A stretch of 39,290 nucleotides of DNA from Candidatus Cloacimonadota bacterium (lineage in GTDB: Bacteria > Cloacimonadota > Cloacimonadia > Cloacimonadales > Cloacimonadaceae), in NCBI GenBank assembly GCA_028695495.1, contig JAQVIX010000015.1:1-39290 (forward strand). The letters are read 5' to 3'. Positions within the stretch are counted from its first letter, which is position 1. Each line of letters starts with the position of its first letter. Below, one piece after another: positions 8,978 to 17,575 of this stretch. Under the pieces are notes generated by a model. The model made no database searches. It worked only from the letters and a program-made list of their open reading frames with translations, and was not told the DNA's origin. The translations under genes were made by a program, and so were the position numbers.

Positions 8978-8998
8978 TTATTCTACCCGCAAGAATAA
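8978..8998. repeat. AT-rich stem-loop upstream of the TetR gene
   Basis: TTATTCT (8978-8984) pairs perfectly with AGAATAA (8992-8998) around a 7-base loop. Its right half is inside a 14-base direct repeat, CGCAAGAATAAGCG (8988-9001), which recurs exactly at 9111-9124 in the regulator's coding region. Confidence 0.5.
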
Positions 8999-9027
8999 GC
9001 GTTTGAAAGATGGTATTGAAAAAGTAT

Positions 9028-9048
9028 TTGACAAAACTAAGCGATAAA
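9028..9048 (+). promoter_or_regulatory. Possible promoter of the TetR operon
   Basis: A perfect TTGACA at 9028-9033 is followed 15 bases later by TAAACT (four of six -10 positions). The spacer is short, so the -10 assignment is uncertain. Confidence 0.4.
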
Positions 9049-9086
9049 TAAACTAAGTGAAATGCGATTTTTTGTAGGAGGATAGC

Positions 9087-9686
9087 TTGATAAAACAACG
9101 CAGTGCAACGCGCAAGAATAAGCGCCAACTCATCTTGGAAAAGGCGATCGAGATCTTTGCCGAGAAAGGCTCTCAGCAAACGACCATTGCCGATATCGCC
9201 AAAAACGCCGGTATCGCTCAGGGCACCGTATATGTTTATTTTTCCAGCAAAGAAGAGCTCTTGAATGAATGTATGCAGGAGATTATCGATTACGAGATGG
9301 AGACCATTATCCAGGCAACGGCGGGCATAGCCGATACCATGGACCGGCTTTACAGCTTCTTTGTGGCGCATGTAAATCTGGTAATAGAAAAGCCCTTTGT
9401 GGCACGTTTCCTCACCATGGAAGCGCGTCAAAACGACGACTACTACACCCTGTATCCGGATTTCAATCCGCTTAAACGTTATTTGGATTATGTAAAGGGA
9501 ATTGCGCGGGAGGCGATAGCAGAAAAGCGCATCCGCGAGCTGGATATCGATGCCTTTGCCTATATGGTGGTAGGAATGATGGATTTTGCCATGGCGCAGT
9601 GGCTGGTTTACAAGGATAAACTGGATATCCTCAAGCTGGCAGCTTCCGTGCGCGACATCCTGAAATATGGTGTAAATGAAAGCTAA
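9087..9686 (+). CDS. TetR/AcrR-family transcriptional regulator
   Basis: 199-residue DNA-binding regulator, expected to repress its own unit until a ligand binds the C-terminal domain. The N-terminal helix-turn-helix is clear at about residues 10-57: LILEKAIEIFAEKGSQQTTIADIAKNAG followed by GTVYVYFSSKEELL. It starts with TTG at 9087, fixed by AGGAGG at 9076-9081 with a 5-base gap; no ATG is placed as well. The stop overlaps the next gene's start by 11 nt, so it probably controls the barrel and deacetylase genes downstream. A long antisense frame over it is a shadow. Confidence 0.92.
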   Translation: MIKQRSATRKNKRQLILEKAIEIFAEKGSQQTTIADIAKNAGIAQGTVYVYFSSKEELLNECMQEIIDYEMETIIQATAGIADTMDRLYSFFVAHVNLVIEKPFVARFLTMEARQNDDYYTLYPDFNPLKRYLDYVKGIAREAIAEKRIRELDIDAFAYMVVGMMDFAMAQWLVYKDKLDILKLAASVRDILKYGVNES

Positions 9687-10695
9687 ACTGCTTTTTTCGC
9701 TGCTGCTCATCTGCTGTGGATTAGGGGCAATAGAGCTCCCCATATATGCCCAATGGCAAGCCCGGCACTACATCTATTACGATACTCTGCAAAAGGGCAA
9801 AGAACTAAGCTGGGACGAGCTATACCGGGCAGAGATAGGGATAGAGCAGGCGCGTTGGAAAGACTGGGCGCTTAGCTTTGCTTTGGAGAGCGAGGAGTTC
9901 TTTAACGAAGCTTTGGTGAAGCTAAAGAGCTTTAACTTGGGGTATCAGCTGCCCGATGAGCGCTTTACTTTGGGGGCGGGTACGAAACTGCATGGATATG
10001 GTAGTGGCTCTGCCATAGATACCCTGCCCGTATTGGAACGGGGATACATTCCTTACCGCTTTCAGCCAAGGCGCATGAATGCGGTGGCATTAGGTTTTGA
10101 ATATAACCCAGCCAGCCTCTGGGAGCTAAAGGCAGGCGGTAATAAACACAATCAAGCCAGTATGTTGCTATCCTATCAGCACCAGAAAGATAAAGGGCAT
10201 TACGCCTTTAGCTTAGATGCACGGGCAATGGATAATCACTGGCGCACTCCTGTATTGATTCCGGCATTTGAATACTACGACAATTGGAAGCAAGTATCTT
10301 GGGATATGAGTGTAGCAACGGCGCTATTCCCTGAATGGGACGCAACTGAAAGGCATAACGATTACTTCGCTTTGGGGGAATTACGATATAATGCTGAGAG
10401 GCTGCCGGATATGGGTATCGCCGCGGCATATAAGAAGCAGAATTACGCCCCTTTTGAGGAGCATGAATACCGCGTGTATCTGGCGCAAGAGCTGGGCGCC
10501 TTTCGCTTTACGCCGATAGCAAGCTTGCAGGAAGTAGATAAGGAGAGGCTCTGGAAATATACTTTCCTAAGCCAATATAAGCTATTAAATAACAGCACGT
10601 TCGGTGCATATTATGAATACAGCCATTTTGAAACAAACAAGCCGCGCCATACCCTGGGTTTGGCTGTTGATCTTAAGTTTGAGCCTGCTAAGTAG
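9676..10695 (+). CDS. Predicted outer-membrane beta-barrel protein, unknown function
   Basis: 339 residues with a signal peptide (MKAKLLFSLLLICCGLGAIE, cleavage around residue 18-20) and no further hydrophobic helix. The mature part has alternating polar/aromatic strands (QARHYIYYDTLQ, WALSFALESEEFF, FTLGAGTKLHGYG) ending in HTLGLAVDLKFEPAK, the usual look of an outer-membrane barrel. I do not recognise a named family. It overlaps the TetR gene by 11 nt with no separate strong ribosome binding site, so translation is likely coupled. Its last 83 nt also encode the signal peptide of the next gene in another frame. Confidence 0.7.
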   Translation: MKAKLLFSLLLICCGLGAIELPIYAQWQARHYIYYDTLQKGKELSWDELYRAEIGIEQARWKDWALSFALESEEFFNEALVKLKSFNLGYQLPDERFTLGAGTKLHGYGSGSAIDTLPVLERGYIPYRFQPRRMNAVALGFEYNPASLWELKAGGNKHNQASMLLSYQHQKDKGHYAFSLDARAMDNHWRTPVLIPAFEYYDNWKQVSWDMSVATALFPEWDATERHNDYFALGELRYNAERLPDMGIAAAYKKQNYAPFEEHEYRVYLAQELGAFRFTPIASLQEVDKERLWKYTFLSQYKLLNNSTFGAYYEYSHFETNKPRHTLGLAVDLKFEPAK

Positions 10696-11383
10696 CAGCG
10701 GCTGCAGATTCACAAGCCCCTCTCCCTCCTCGGAACCGATCATCGTATTCACCTTTGACGATCAGCATGAATCCGTGTATCAGGTGGCTTTTCCGATTAT
10801 GCAGGAATATGGCTATCGCGGCACCAATTTCGTTAATACCGCAGCTTTGGGTAAACCGCGGCTCTTTGGCAGAGATGAACTAATAGAGATGACACTAAGC
10901 TATGGCTGGGAAGCGGGTGGACACACCCTGAACCACGAAGCGCTAAATCAACTTAGCTATAGCGAAGCGATAAGGGTAATCCTTGAAGACTATCAAAACC
11001 TGCAAGAGATGGGCTTGAACCCCCTCTCTTTTGCCTTACCCAAAGGGCAATGCCCCAGCGGAGTATATCCTTATTTACAGGGGCTATACCCCAATATCCG
11101 CGGCAGTAGCGATTTTGCCATGTACTGCCCCATTAACCGCCAGGCTTTGGGCTATTTAGCCTTTCAAACGGGCTGGAACCAGCAAGTGATAAAGCAGCGC
11201 ATTGTGCGGGGCATTGCGGCAGGGGAAGCGCTCATCATCATTGGTTTCCATCGCTTTAATGCCGAAGACCAGAGTTATACGGATTCCTGTTCAGATACCG
11301 TATTCCGCGAAATCTTAAGCTTTGTAAAAGAGAAAAACTTGAGGGTATTACCACTCGCTGAAGCGGTTAATACCCTTAGATAG
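10613..11383 (+). CDS. Polysaccharide deacetylase-like lipoprotein (NodB homology)
   Basis: 256 residues. The N-terminus (positive K7 and R11, hydrophobic 15-26, then SSSGC with Cys31) looks like a lipoprotein signal, though serine at -3 is not ideal. The NodB domain begins with the metal/catalytic motif TFDD (D49, D50) and has HTLNH (H104, H108); the third motif appears as FALPKGQCPSG, close to the FAxPxG form. It is expected to remove acetyl groups from an extracellular or periplasmic polysaccharide or murein. The ATG at 10613 is chosen over the in-frame GTG at 10604; no start later than this keeps a usable signal peptide, so an 83-nt overlap with the barrel gene seems real. Confidence 0.8.
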   Translation: MNTAILKQTSRAIPWVWLLILSLSLLSSSGCRFTSPSPSSEPIIVFTFDDQHESVYQVAFPIMQEYGYRGTNFVNTAALGKPRLFGRDELIEMTLSYGWEAGGHTLNHEALNQLSYSEAIRVILEDYQNLQEMGLNPLSFALPKGQCPSGVYPYLQGLYPNIRGSSDFAMYCPINRQALGYLAFQTGWNQQVIKQRIVRGIAAGEALIIIGFHRFNAEDQSYTDSCSDTVFREILSFVKEKNLRVLPLAEAVNTLR

Positions 11384-11398
11384 TTCGCTATTATACTA

Positions 11399-12166
11399 TT
11401 ACGCCATTAGTAAATCGCAATATTCCTTGCGCTCTTCCTGTTTGAAGATACCCAGATAAATATGTTCTTCATCTTTTGCCAAAGCTCTGGCAGTCTCTTC
11501 ATCAGGGGGAATAGTATCCAAAATCTGGCAATGCGCATTGTAGAGCTCGTAAGTATTATTGTAGCTTACGCAGGGTTGCAAGACCTCGATAAAGCTAAAA
11601 CCTTTGTGCTGCACCCCCTTGATAATAAGCTGCTGCAGATGCTCCATTTTGGCGCTATAGCCACGGGCTACAAAGCTGGCACCAGCTTCCATGAGCAGAT
11701 TTACAGGGTGGAAGGGTCTTTCGATATTGCCTTGCGGGGTGGAAAGTCCTTTGAAACCGATCTTGGAGAGCGGTGAAGCCTGCCCGGTGGTAAGCCCGTA
11801 ATTGCCATTATTGTGCAGGATTAGGGTAAGATCAATATTGCGTTTGGCAGCAAAGAGCGTATGCTCCAACCCCTCCCCCATGCTATCGCCATCGCCGCCA
11901 AAGCTGATTACTTTTAGGCGTGGATTTGCCAGTTTGATACCCTCTGCCGTAGCCAGCGCCCGCCCGTGCAAACCATATATTCCGCTGATATTTAAGTAAT
12001 CAAAGATCTTGCCATGGCAGCCAATGCCGCAGGTAATAACGATATCTTCCAAGGGGATGCCGCCGTCAGTAAGGCTATTAATCGCTTTTTTAACGGTGGC
12101 TAAAATGCCAAAATTGCCGCAGCCGGGGCACCAGGTATTCTCTTTTCCAGTATTGAAATTACGCAT
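11399..12166 (-). CDS. 2-oxoacid:ferredoxin oxidoreductase, beta subunit
   Basis: Thiamine-diphosphate subunit of a ferredoxin-dependent 2-oxoacid dehydrogenase (KorB/PorB/VorB type), which decarboxylates a 2-oxoacid and forms an acyl-CoA while reducing ferredoxin. Seen: TWCPGCGNFGIL near the N-terminus, the TPP/Mg motif GGDGDSMGEGLEHTLFAAKRN with downstream NNGNYGLTTGQASP. 255 residues, as usual for two-subunit enzymes that lack their own ferredoxin-like delta chain. GAGGAG precedes the ATG by 7 bases. It overlaps the alpha gene by 8 nt. Substrate (pyruvate, 2-oxoglutarate or branched-chain oxoacids) cannot be settled from sequence alone. Confidence 0.9.
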   Translation of the reverse strand: MRNFNTGKENTWCPGCGNFGILATVKKAINSLTDGGIPLEDIVITCGIGCHGKIFDYLNISGIYGLHGRALATAEGIKLANPRLKVISFGGDGDSMGEGLEHTLFAAKRNIDLTLILHNNGNYGLTTGQASPLSKIGFKGLSTPQGNIERPFHPVNLLMEAGASFVARGYSAKMEHLQQLIIKGVQHKGFSFIEVLQPCVSYNNTYELYNAHCQILDTIPPDEETARALAKDEEHIYLGIFKQEERKEYCDLLMA

Positions 12167-13841
12167 CTTGCAGCTCCTCTATGACATTTAGCAATTCAAA
12201 AGTATCCCAACTGCGCCCATCATAACGCAGGATATTGCCACGGCTAATAATACCCAATTTCTGCCGCAGGAACTCCGCAAAATGCGGCTGCGCAGCGTGT
12301 TCCACCACGATTGCTTCCTGCCCGCGATACCATGCCAATTCGTCATAAGGAAAAGGCTCCAGATAGATGGGCACCACCAGGCGCAGGGGATAGTATTTCA
12401 TTAGTTCCCGCAATTCCAGTGCAGTAGAACCGTAAGCAAAGACCAAAGGTCCTTCGGTGCCGTAAAAAGCCACTCGCTGATACTTCTTTGTGCCTTCGAT
12501 AAGGCTTTGCCCTTTGCAGAGGCGCTTATCCTTCATGGCAATCATGGCATCCGGTTCATCGGTGCGCACACCCGTTTCCAGATGTTCATGGCTGCACCAC
12601 TTGATTACATCATCCGGACTGCAATTTCCTTTGCCGGGGAACTTCAGGGGGGATATTCCGGATTCTGTAATGGCATAGCGCTTATATACAGCTTCCGATT
12701 CTGAAGGCTGCTCAAAAGGTTTTGGCAAAGCTATACTCGTAAGATCAATATTAGCCGAACACTCACTCAGATGCTTTTCGGTAAGCAGGATCGCCGGACT
12801 TTGATACTCCCAGGCTAATTCCATAAGCTCGGCACTTAGCGAATAGGCGCGCTCGAAGCTATCTGGCGAAGCAACGATGCGGGGAAAGATGCCATGCCCC
12901 TGATTTAGCGCAAAAAAGAGGTCTTCCTGTGCTGTATAGGTAGATACCCCCGTAGCGGGACCAGGGCGCGAGGAGAGGAAACACAGAAGCGGTGCCTCTG
13001 CCATGCCGGCAAAGGAAAAGGCTTCCTGCATAAGCGCAAAACCGCCACCACTGCTGCCCACCGCCGTCCGTGCACCGGCAAAGGCGGCACCGATAGCCAT
13101 ATTCGCCGCTGCCAGCTCACTTTCGGCATGCACGGCATATACTTTGTGGCTCTCTTTCTTGAGCGCCAGATAGTGCAGGATGGAGGAAGCGGGCGTCATG
13201 GGATAGCTAAAGTAGTGAGTTAATCCTTGCGCCAAAGCTCCCAGGGCAATGAGCTGATTTCCGCTATGGAAAGTGCCGATAGCTCCTTTTGCATAGTTCA
13301 GCTTCAAGGCAAACTCATGCTTCTGGGTGATACACAAATCATATATAGCTATAGCAAAACGCAGATTCTCTTCGGTATTATTGCGGTATTCTTTACGCAC
13401 TATGGCTTCCAGCTCTGCCTGAGAAATACCCGTAAGTGCAGCAAAGATGCCCGTTGCAGCCAGGGATACATTTGCCGGATTGCTATAGAGCTTCTTCATT
13501 AGCGAGCTAAGCGGCAGGGAAATCATGTGCTCATCTTTGGATGCGGCATCATCTTGATTTACAAAGTGCAAACCGCCGGGCAGGAGTTTATCCCGATGGG
13601 TGCGGATGCTGCGATCATCGAAGCTGATGATGATATCCACTTTGAAATAGCTATTATAGATGGGGTTATCCGAAATGCTCACCAGGCTGAAATTGTGTCC
13701 GCCTTTGATGAGCGATTGATAGTCATCGTTTTGAAACACATACTTTCCGGCAGCCATGGCGATGTGCGCTATTACCTGCGCCGCTTTCTTTACGCCTTCA
13801 CCGGCTTTGCCGCCCACTATGATGTTATACACTTTTTCCAC
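12159..13841 (-). CDS. 2-oxoacid:ferredoxin oxidoreductase, fused gamma-alpha subunit
   Basis: 560 residues with the gamma domain first (about 1-180, YNIIVGGKAGEGVKKAAQVI) and the pyrimidine-binding alpha domain after it (MTPASSILHYLALKKE, EAFSFAGMAEAPLLCFLSSR). The gamma-alpha fusion is the common form of the KorAB type. Together with the next gene it makes a complete catalytic unit; electrons go to an external ferredoxin. The start is GTG at 13841, immediately after the TAA of the upstream gene, with GGAG 9 bases before it. The position after an aminotransferase in the same gene run suggests oxidation of amino-acid-derived 2-oxoacids. Confidence 0.9.
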   Translation of the reverse strand: MEKVYNIIVGGKAGEGVKKAAQVIAHIAMAAGKYVFQNDDYQSLIKGGHNFSLVSISDNPIYNSYFKVDIIISFDDRSIRTHRDKLLPGGLHFVNQDDAASKDEHMISLPLSSLMKKLYSNPANVSLAATGIFAALTGISQAELEAIVRKEYRNNTEENLRFAIAIYDLCITQKHEFALKLNYAKGAIGTFHSGNQLIALGALAQGLTHYFSYPMTPASSILHYLALKKESHKVYAVHAESELAAANMAIGAAFAGARTAVGSSGGGFALMQEAFSFAGMAEAPLLCFLSSRPGPATGVSTYTAQEDLFFALNQGHGIFPRIVASPDSFERAYSLSAELMELAWEYQSPAILLTEKHLSECSANIDLTSIALPKPFEQPSESEAVYKRYAITESGISPLKFPGKGNCSPDDVIKWCSHEHLETGVRTDEPDAMIAMKDKRLCKGQSLIEGTKKYQRVAFYGTEGPLVFAYGSTALELRELMKYYPLRLVVPIYLEPFPYDELAWYRGQEAIVVEHAAQPHFAEFLRQKLGIISRGNILRYDGRSWDTFELLNVIEELQDA

Positions 13842-16562
13842 TTAATTCTGCTCCGAGATCATCATATTCAAATCACTTATATAAGGTGCAAGCTGATAGC
13901 TTACACGGCTTTCCAGGCGTAGCAACAGATCTTTGATTTCATTGTATTTATCTGTACTAATAGCATAATGCAGTGCCGATTTGGCAAAGTATTCCTGCGA
14001 GGGATAGGCAAGCATGCCTTTTTCTAAATAACGCAATACCACTGAGCTATGGTTTTCCTCCAGATAAGGCATTACCATTCTGAGATAGATACTCCAGCCC
14101 TGCGGATGCTTAAATACCACATTTTCCAGGAAGTGATCCAGCTCATTCCAATCGTTTATGCCGCTATAAAACTTGGTATAGAAATCCGTAAGACGAATCT
14201 CATCCGCAATAAAGACTTTGGCGCGCTGGATATAACCGCGTGCTTTGTCGTAATCGCCTTTTTCTGCCAAATAGGTAGCGGCGCGCACAAAGCCGGCTCC
14301 GTAGTTCATCACCAGCCGCATCATGTTATCATCTTTAAATACCTTTTCATCCTCAATGGAGCGATATTCATAGATTTCATCCAGGTTTTGGATGAGTCTG
14401 GGTCCATTCACGCGCTCTGGCTCGGGAGTAGATACCACCCGCGCTACCATCCCTTCATTTTGGGTATAGTCTTCAAAACCAACATAGTTTTCGCAGGTGA
14501 CGGCAAAGTAGATAGGACGATGCCCAAAGTTTTCCTTGATAATCTGCATTACTGCAAGGTCTGCCACGCGATAGAAGTTTTCGCCCTGACGCCAGTTTGG
14601 AACGGGGTCCAGCTCCAGGGTAAAGCCGAGCGCAGCCTCGGTGCCAGCCACCGGTAGATGCTTTTGCAATCGGCTAATCCGCAGGGCGTCTATCATCTCA
14701 TCTGTAAAGCCAAACTGAATCCCCTCGCGATCCCGCAACTGCTTGATATACCAAGGGGTATTTAGTAGAGAGAGATTCGCCACGGATACATCCTTGCGGA
14801 TTCCTTTTAGCTCGCGATTCTTAAACTCCATTGCCCGCTCAATAGCAGCCAAAGCCTCTTCCGAAGGCGCAATATCGGTAGCGGGATAAACATGCTCTTT
14901 GGCATAAGGATCGTACACTGCCTGCGCATACCACAAGGGGAAGGTATCATTATCCCCATTGGTAAAGATGATGGCGTTCTCTTCCAGAGAGTTCAGGAAG
15001 TTCACCCCATAATCCAGCGCAATAAACTCTTTGGAGCGATCATGCACGTGGTATTGGCTTAACATATTGCCGAGGGGCAAAAGCAGCATGAGAGCCGCTA
15101 CTATCACCTTCGCATATTTACCCTTTAGCAGATTGCAAAGCGCCATTGCTCCGATACCCATCCACACTGCCCACATGTTATATGCCGCCACAAAGAAGTA
15201 ATCGCGATCCCGCACTTCCTGATTCGATAGATTGATCACAAAGACCATGATAATGGAAGTAAAGAGCAGGTTAATGCCAAAATAGAAGAAGCTATGCCGG
15301 TTGCGTTTGGCTTGAAACCAGCCTCCTATCGCACCTATAACGGTGATAAATAGTGCAGATACGCTGGTAGCGATGATCCCAGTAGAGCGTACCAAAGGCG
15401 CCAAAAGCCCTTCCTGGAACCACTGGTCATACAGATAGCGCAGGAAGTGATAGCCCATCTGCTCTTTGAAAAAGGTAGCGCGACGGATTACAAAGCTGGT
15501 ATTGCCATACTGTTTACGCAGTACATAGTCCTTAAACGCCTCCAGGGTAGCGGGGTGCCCTTCGTTGATAAAAGGTCTATCCTGCGCGCGAATCATCAAA
15601 AAGAGATGGCTGGATATACCCAAGATTACAAAGAGGATAGCCAGCGCCCAGAAGCGTTTACCAAATACTTCACGCAATTCTATCGCCAAGATGATGATAG
15701 TAATAAGCGCAAAGCCCCATTTATCAAAATCATCCACGCCTACCTTTTCACCAATACCGCCGGCGATGAAATACCCTGCCAGAATCGCCACAGTATAACC
15801 CACCACCTTGATCCAAAAGCTATCGCGTTTATAGCTGCCAATAAGGAGCGGATAGCATACGATAAAGAGCACTGCTGGCGCTATTTGCAGGGCGGTTTGA
15901 TGCACCGAAAAGCCCACAAAGAAGAGGTAGATAATAAAGAGTAGGATGTACTGATGGCTAAAATCCTCACTCTTTTCCACCCACACCAGGGTAAGCCAGA
16001 TGATGATATTCAAGAAGAAGACCAGCCCCGAATATACCTCCGCCTCTACGGCATTCATCCAAAAGGTAAAGGAGAAAGCAGTATAGAGTCCTGCCACCAC
16101 TCCGGCAAGGATTGCTTCCCAGGGCTTTACCTTGAGCATGCTTACCAGTTTTACGGTAAAGAGATAGGTAAACATTACTGCCAAAGCGGAACTAAGCCCC
16201 GAAATAAAGGCAGCTAATATGCCATGGGGTATAAAGCCGCCAAAGATAGCCATGATGGCTCTGCCAAATACCACGTAAAAGGGGTTTCCGGGAGGATGTG
16301 GTACGCCCATAATGCTGGCACAGGTAGCATATTCGCCACTATCCCAAAAGCTCATGGTGCGCGCCTGCGTAAAGATATAGATTGCCAAGGTAAAGGCAAA
16401 TACCACAAACACCACCAGGCTATTTAGTTTGAACGGCACTACAGCCTGCGGTTTTAGATAGGCTTGATCTATAACCCGGCGGGGCTTAAGCGGCACCTGA
16501 TACTCTTTGCTTTCTTTCTTTTGACTTTGCAGTTGTCGTTTTATTTCTTTGGTTTTAGACAT
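13842..16562 (-). CDS. DUF2723 (TMEM260-like) polytopic membrane protein
   Basis: 906 residues. A basic N-terminus is followed by roughly a dozen transmembrane helices to about residue 510 and then a soluble C-terminal half with helical-repeat character (EKGDYDKARGYIQRAKVF). The first luminal loop has the family hallmark RTMSFWDSGEYATCASIMGVPHPPGNPFY, matching DUF2723, a GT-C-like family common in Bacteroidetes and related phyla; the human homologue TMEM260 is an O-mannosyltransferase. It may therefore glycosylate exported proteins. AGGAG lies 7 bases before the ATG. It directly abuts the oxidoreductase gene but no functional link to it is evident. Confidence 0.88.
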   Translation of the reverse strand: MSKTKEIKRQLQSQKKESKEYQVPLKPRRVIDQAYLKPQAVVPFKLNSLVVFVVFAFTLAIYIFTQARTMSFWDSGEYATCASIMGVPHPPGNPFYVVFGRAIMAIFGGFIPHGILAAFISGLSSALAVMFTYLFTVKLVSMLKVKPWEAILAGVVAGLYTAFSFTFWMNAVEAEVYSGLVFFLNIIIWLTLVWVEKSEDFSHQYILLFIIYLFFVGFSVHQTALQIAPAVLFIVCYPLLIGSYKRDSFWIKVVGYTVAILAGYFIAGGIGEKVGVDDFDKWGFALITIIILAIELREVFGKRFWALAILFVILGISSHLFLMIRAQDRPFINEGHPATLEAFKDYVLRKQYGNTSFVIRRATFFKEQMGYHFLRYLYDQWFQEGLLAPLVRSTGIIATSVSALFITVIGAIGGWFQAKRNRHSFFYFGINLLFTSIIMVFVINLSNQEVRDRDYFFVAAYNMWAVWMGIGAMALCNLLKGKYAKVIVAALMLLLPLGNMLSQYHVHDRSKEFIALDYGVNFLNSLEENAIIFTNGDNDTFPLWYAQAVYDPYAKEHVYPATDIAPSEEALAAIERAMEFKNRELKGIRKDVSVANLSLLNTPWYIKQLRDREGIQFGFTDEMIDALRISRLQKHLPVAGTEAALGFTLELDPVPNWRQGENFYRVADLAVMQIIKENFGHRPIYFAVTCENYVGFEDYTQNEGMVARVVSTPEPERVNGPRLIQNLDEIYEYRSIEDEKVFKDDNMMRLVMNYGAGFVRAATYLAEKGDYDKARGYIQRAKVFIADEIRLTDFYTKFYSGINDWNELDHFLENVVFKHPQGWSIYLRMVMPYLEENHSSVVLRYLEKGMLAYPSQEYFAKSALHYAISTDKYNEIKDLLLRLESRVSYQLAPYISDLNMMISEQN

Positions 16563-16581
16563 TCAAGCACTCCTAAATTGT

Positions 16582-17565
16582 TTAATCTTTCAGTCCGGTT
16601 TTGGCATGGCTGGCGATGATCTGCTTTTGCGCCAGGAAGAAGAGGATAAGCACCGGCACAATGCTAAAGGTACTGGCAGCCATTAGCAGAGTAGTTTGGG
16701 TACTCGCTTCCTGATTGAAATAGCTAAGCCCCACCTGCAATACACGCAATTCCGGACGGTTTATCATCACCAATGGCCACATAAAGCTATTCCAGCTGGT
16801 AATAATGGAAAAGATGGAAGCAGTGGCGATTACTGGCTTGGAAAGCGGCACGATAATGCGCCAGAGCATACCAAAGGTGCTACAGCCATCGATGGACGCC
16901 GCATCAAAAAGCTCCTTGGGCAGGCTCTTAAAATGCTGCCTAAATAGGAAAATGGTAAAGATATTTACACACCAGGGAATGATGAGCGCATTGTAGCTAT
17001 CCAGCCAATTGATCTTATCCAATAGCACGTAAGATGAGATCATATAGATGGGCTGCGGCACCATCATCATGGATAAGAAGAGGTAAAAGAAGAAATCCTT
17101 GCCCTTAAACTCCATCCTGCCAAAAGCATACGCCGCCAGAAGCGAGGTGATAAGCACGCCCAAAAGGCTGGCGAAGGATACGTATAAGGTATTGGCGAAA
17201 TACAAGCCGAAAGGCACCTTATTCCAGGCTTTGGAAAAGTTTTCCCAATGCAGGCTGGGCTTCTTTTTATATAGCGCAAGCTCACCCGAAGGCACTTCCT
17301 TGTATTCTTCGGCGATATTCAGTTTCTCGTCCAAAAGGTGGATTACACTGGTTTCGCCCTTATCCATTACCAGAAGCGCGCGGGTCTCCTCTCCCCCATG
17401 TTTCCAAAGATAATACTCCTCTTTGGGAATAAAAAGGGTTTCCTGTTTGTTAAATTCAGATTGCGTCATCAGCGAGGTGGAAAGCATCCACACAAAAGGC
17501 ACCACCATGGTAAAGCCAAAGAGGGCGAGGATAATGTAAGTGATGATACTAAGGAATCTATTCAT
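16582..17565 (-). CDS. ABC transporter permease, MalG-like
   Basis: 327 residues, inner-membrane component of a carbohydrate-type (CUT1) importer. Six helices; the EAA loop appears as DAASIDGCSTFGMLWRIIVPLSKP and docks the ATPase. Between helix 1 and helix 2 there is an unusually long, charged periplasmic segment (about residues 33-118) before the conserved NFSKAWNKVPFGLYFANTLYVS. GGGAG lies 6 bases before the ATG. It follows the MalF-like gene by 10 nt. No ATPase or solute-binding protein gene lies in the window, so these must be supplied from elsewhere. Confidence 0.9.
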   Translation of the reverse strand: MNRFLSIITYIILALFGFTMVVPFVWMLSTSLMTQSEFNKQETLFIPKEEYYLWKHGGEETRALLVMDKGETSVIHLLDEKLNIAEEYKEVPSGELALYKKKPSLHWENFSKAWNKVPFGLYFANTLYVSFASLLGVLITSLLAAYAFGRMEFKGKDFFFYLFLSMMMVPQPIYMISSYVLLDKINWLDSYNALIIPWCVNIFTIFLFRQHFKSLPKELFDAASIDGCSTFGMLWRIIVPLSKPVIATASIFSIITSWNSFMWPLVMINRPELRVLQVGLSYFNQEASTQTTLLMAASTFSIVPVLILFFLAQKQIIASHAKTGLKD

Positions 17566-17575
17566 TCTGTACTCC

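Larger units (their letters stand above)
8777..9086. other. 310-bp non-coding space with palindrome and regulatory-looking repeats
   Basis: No credible gene. It contains a 76-bp dispersed palindrome (8804-8879), a 7-bp AT-rich stem-loop (8978-8998), one half of a 14-base direct repeat and a possible promoter for the TetR gene. Confidence 0.7.

Noticed and set aside
8970-9743. 257-residue open frame antisense to the TetR gene
   Set aside because: It mirrors the TetR and barrel coding sequence, has no ribosome site and no recognisable domain, while the TetR reading has a perfect AGGAGG and a clear helix-turn-helix.
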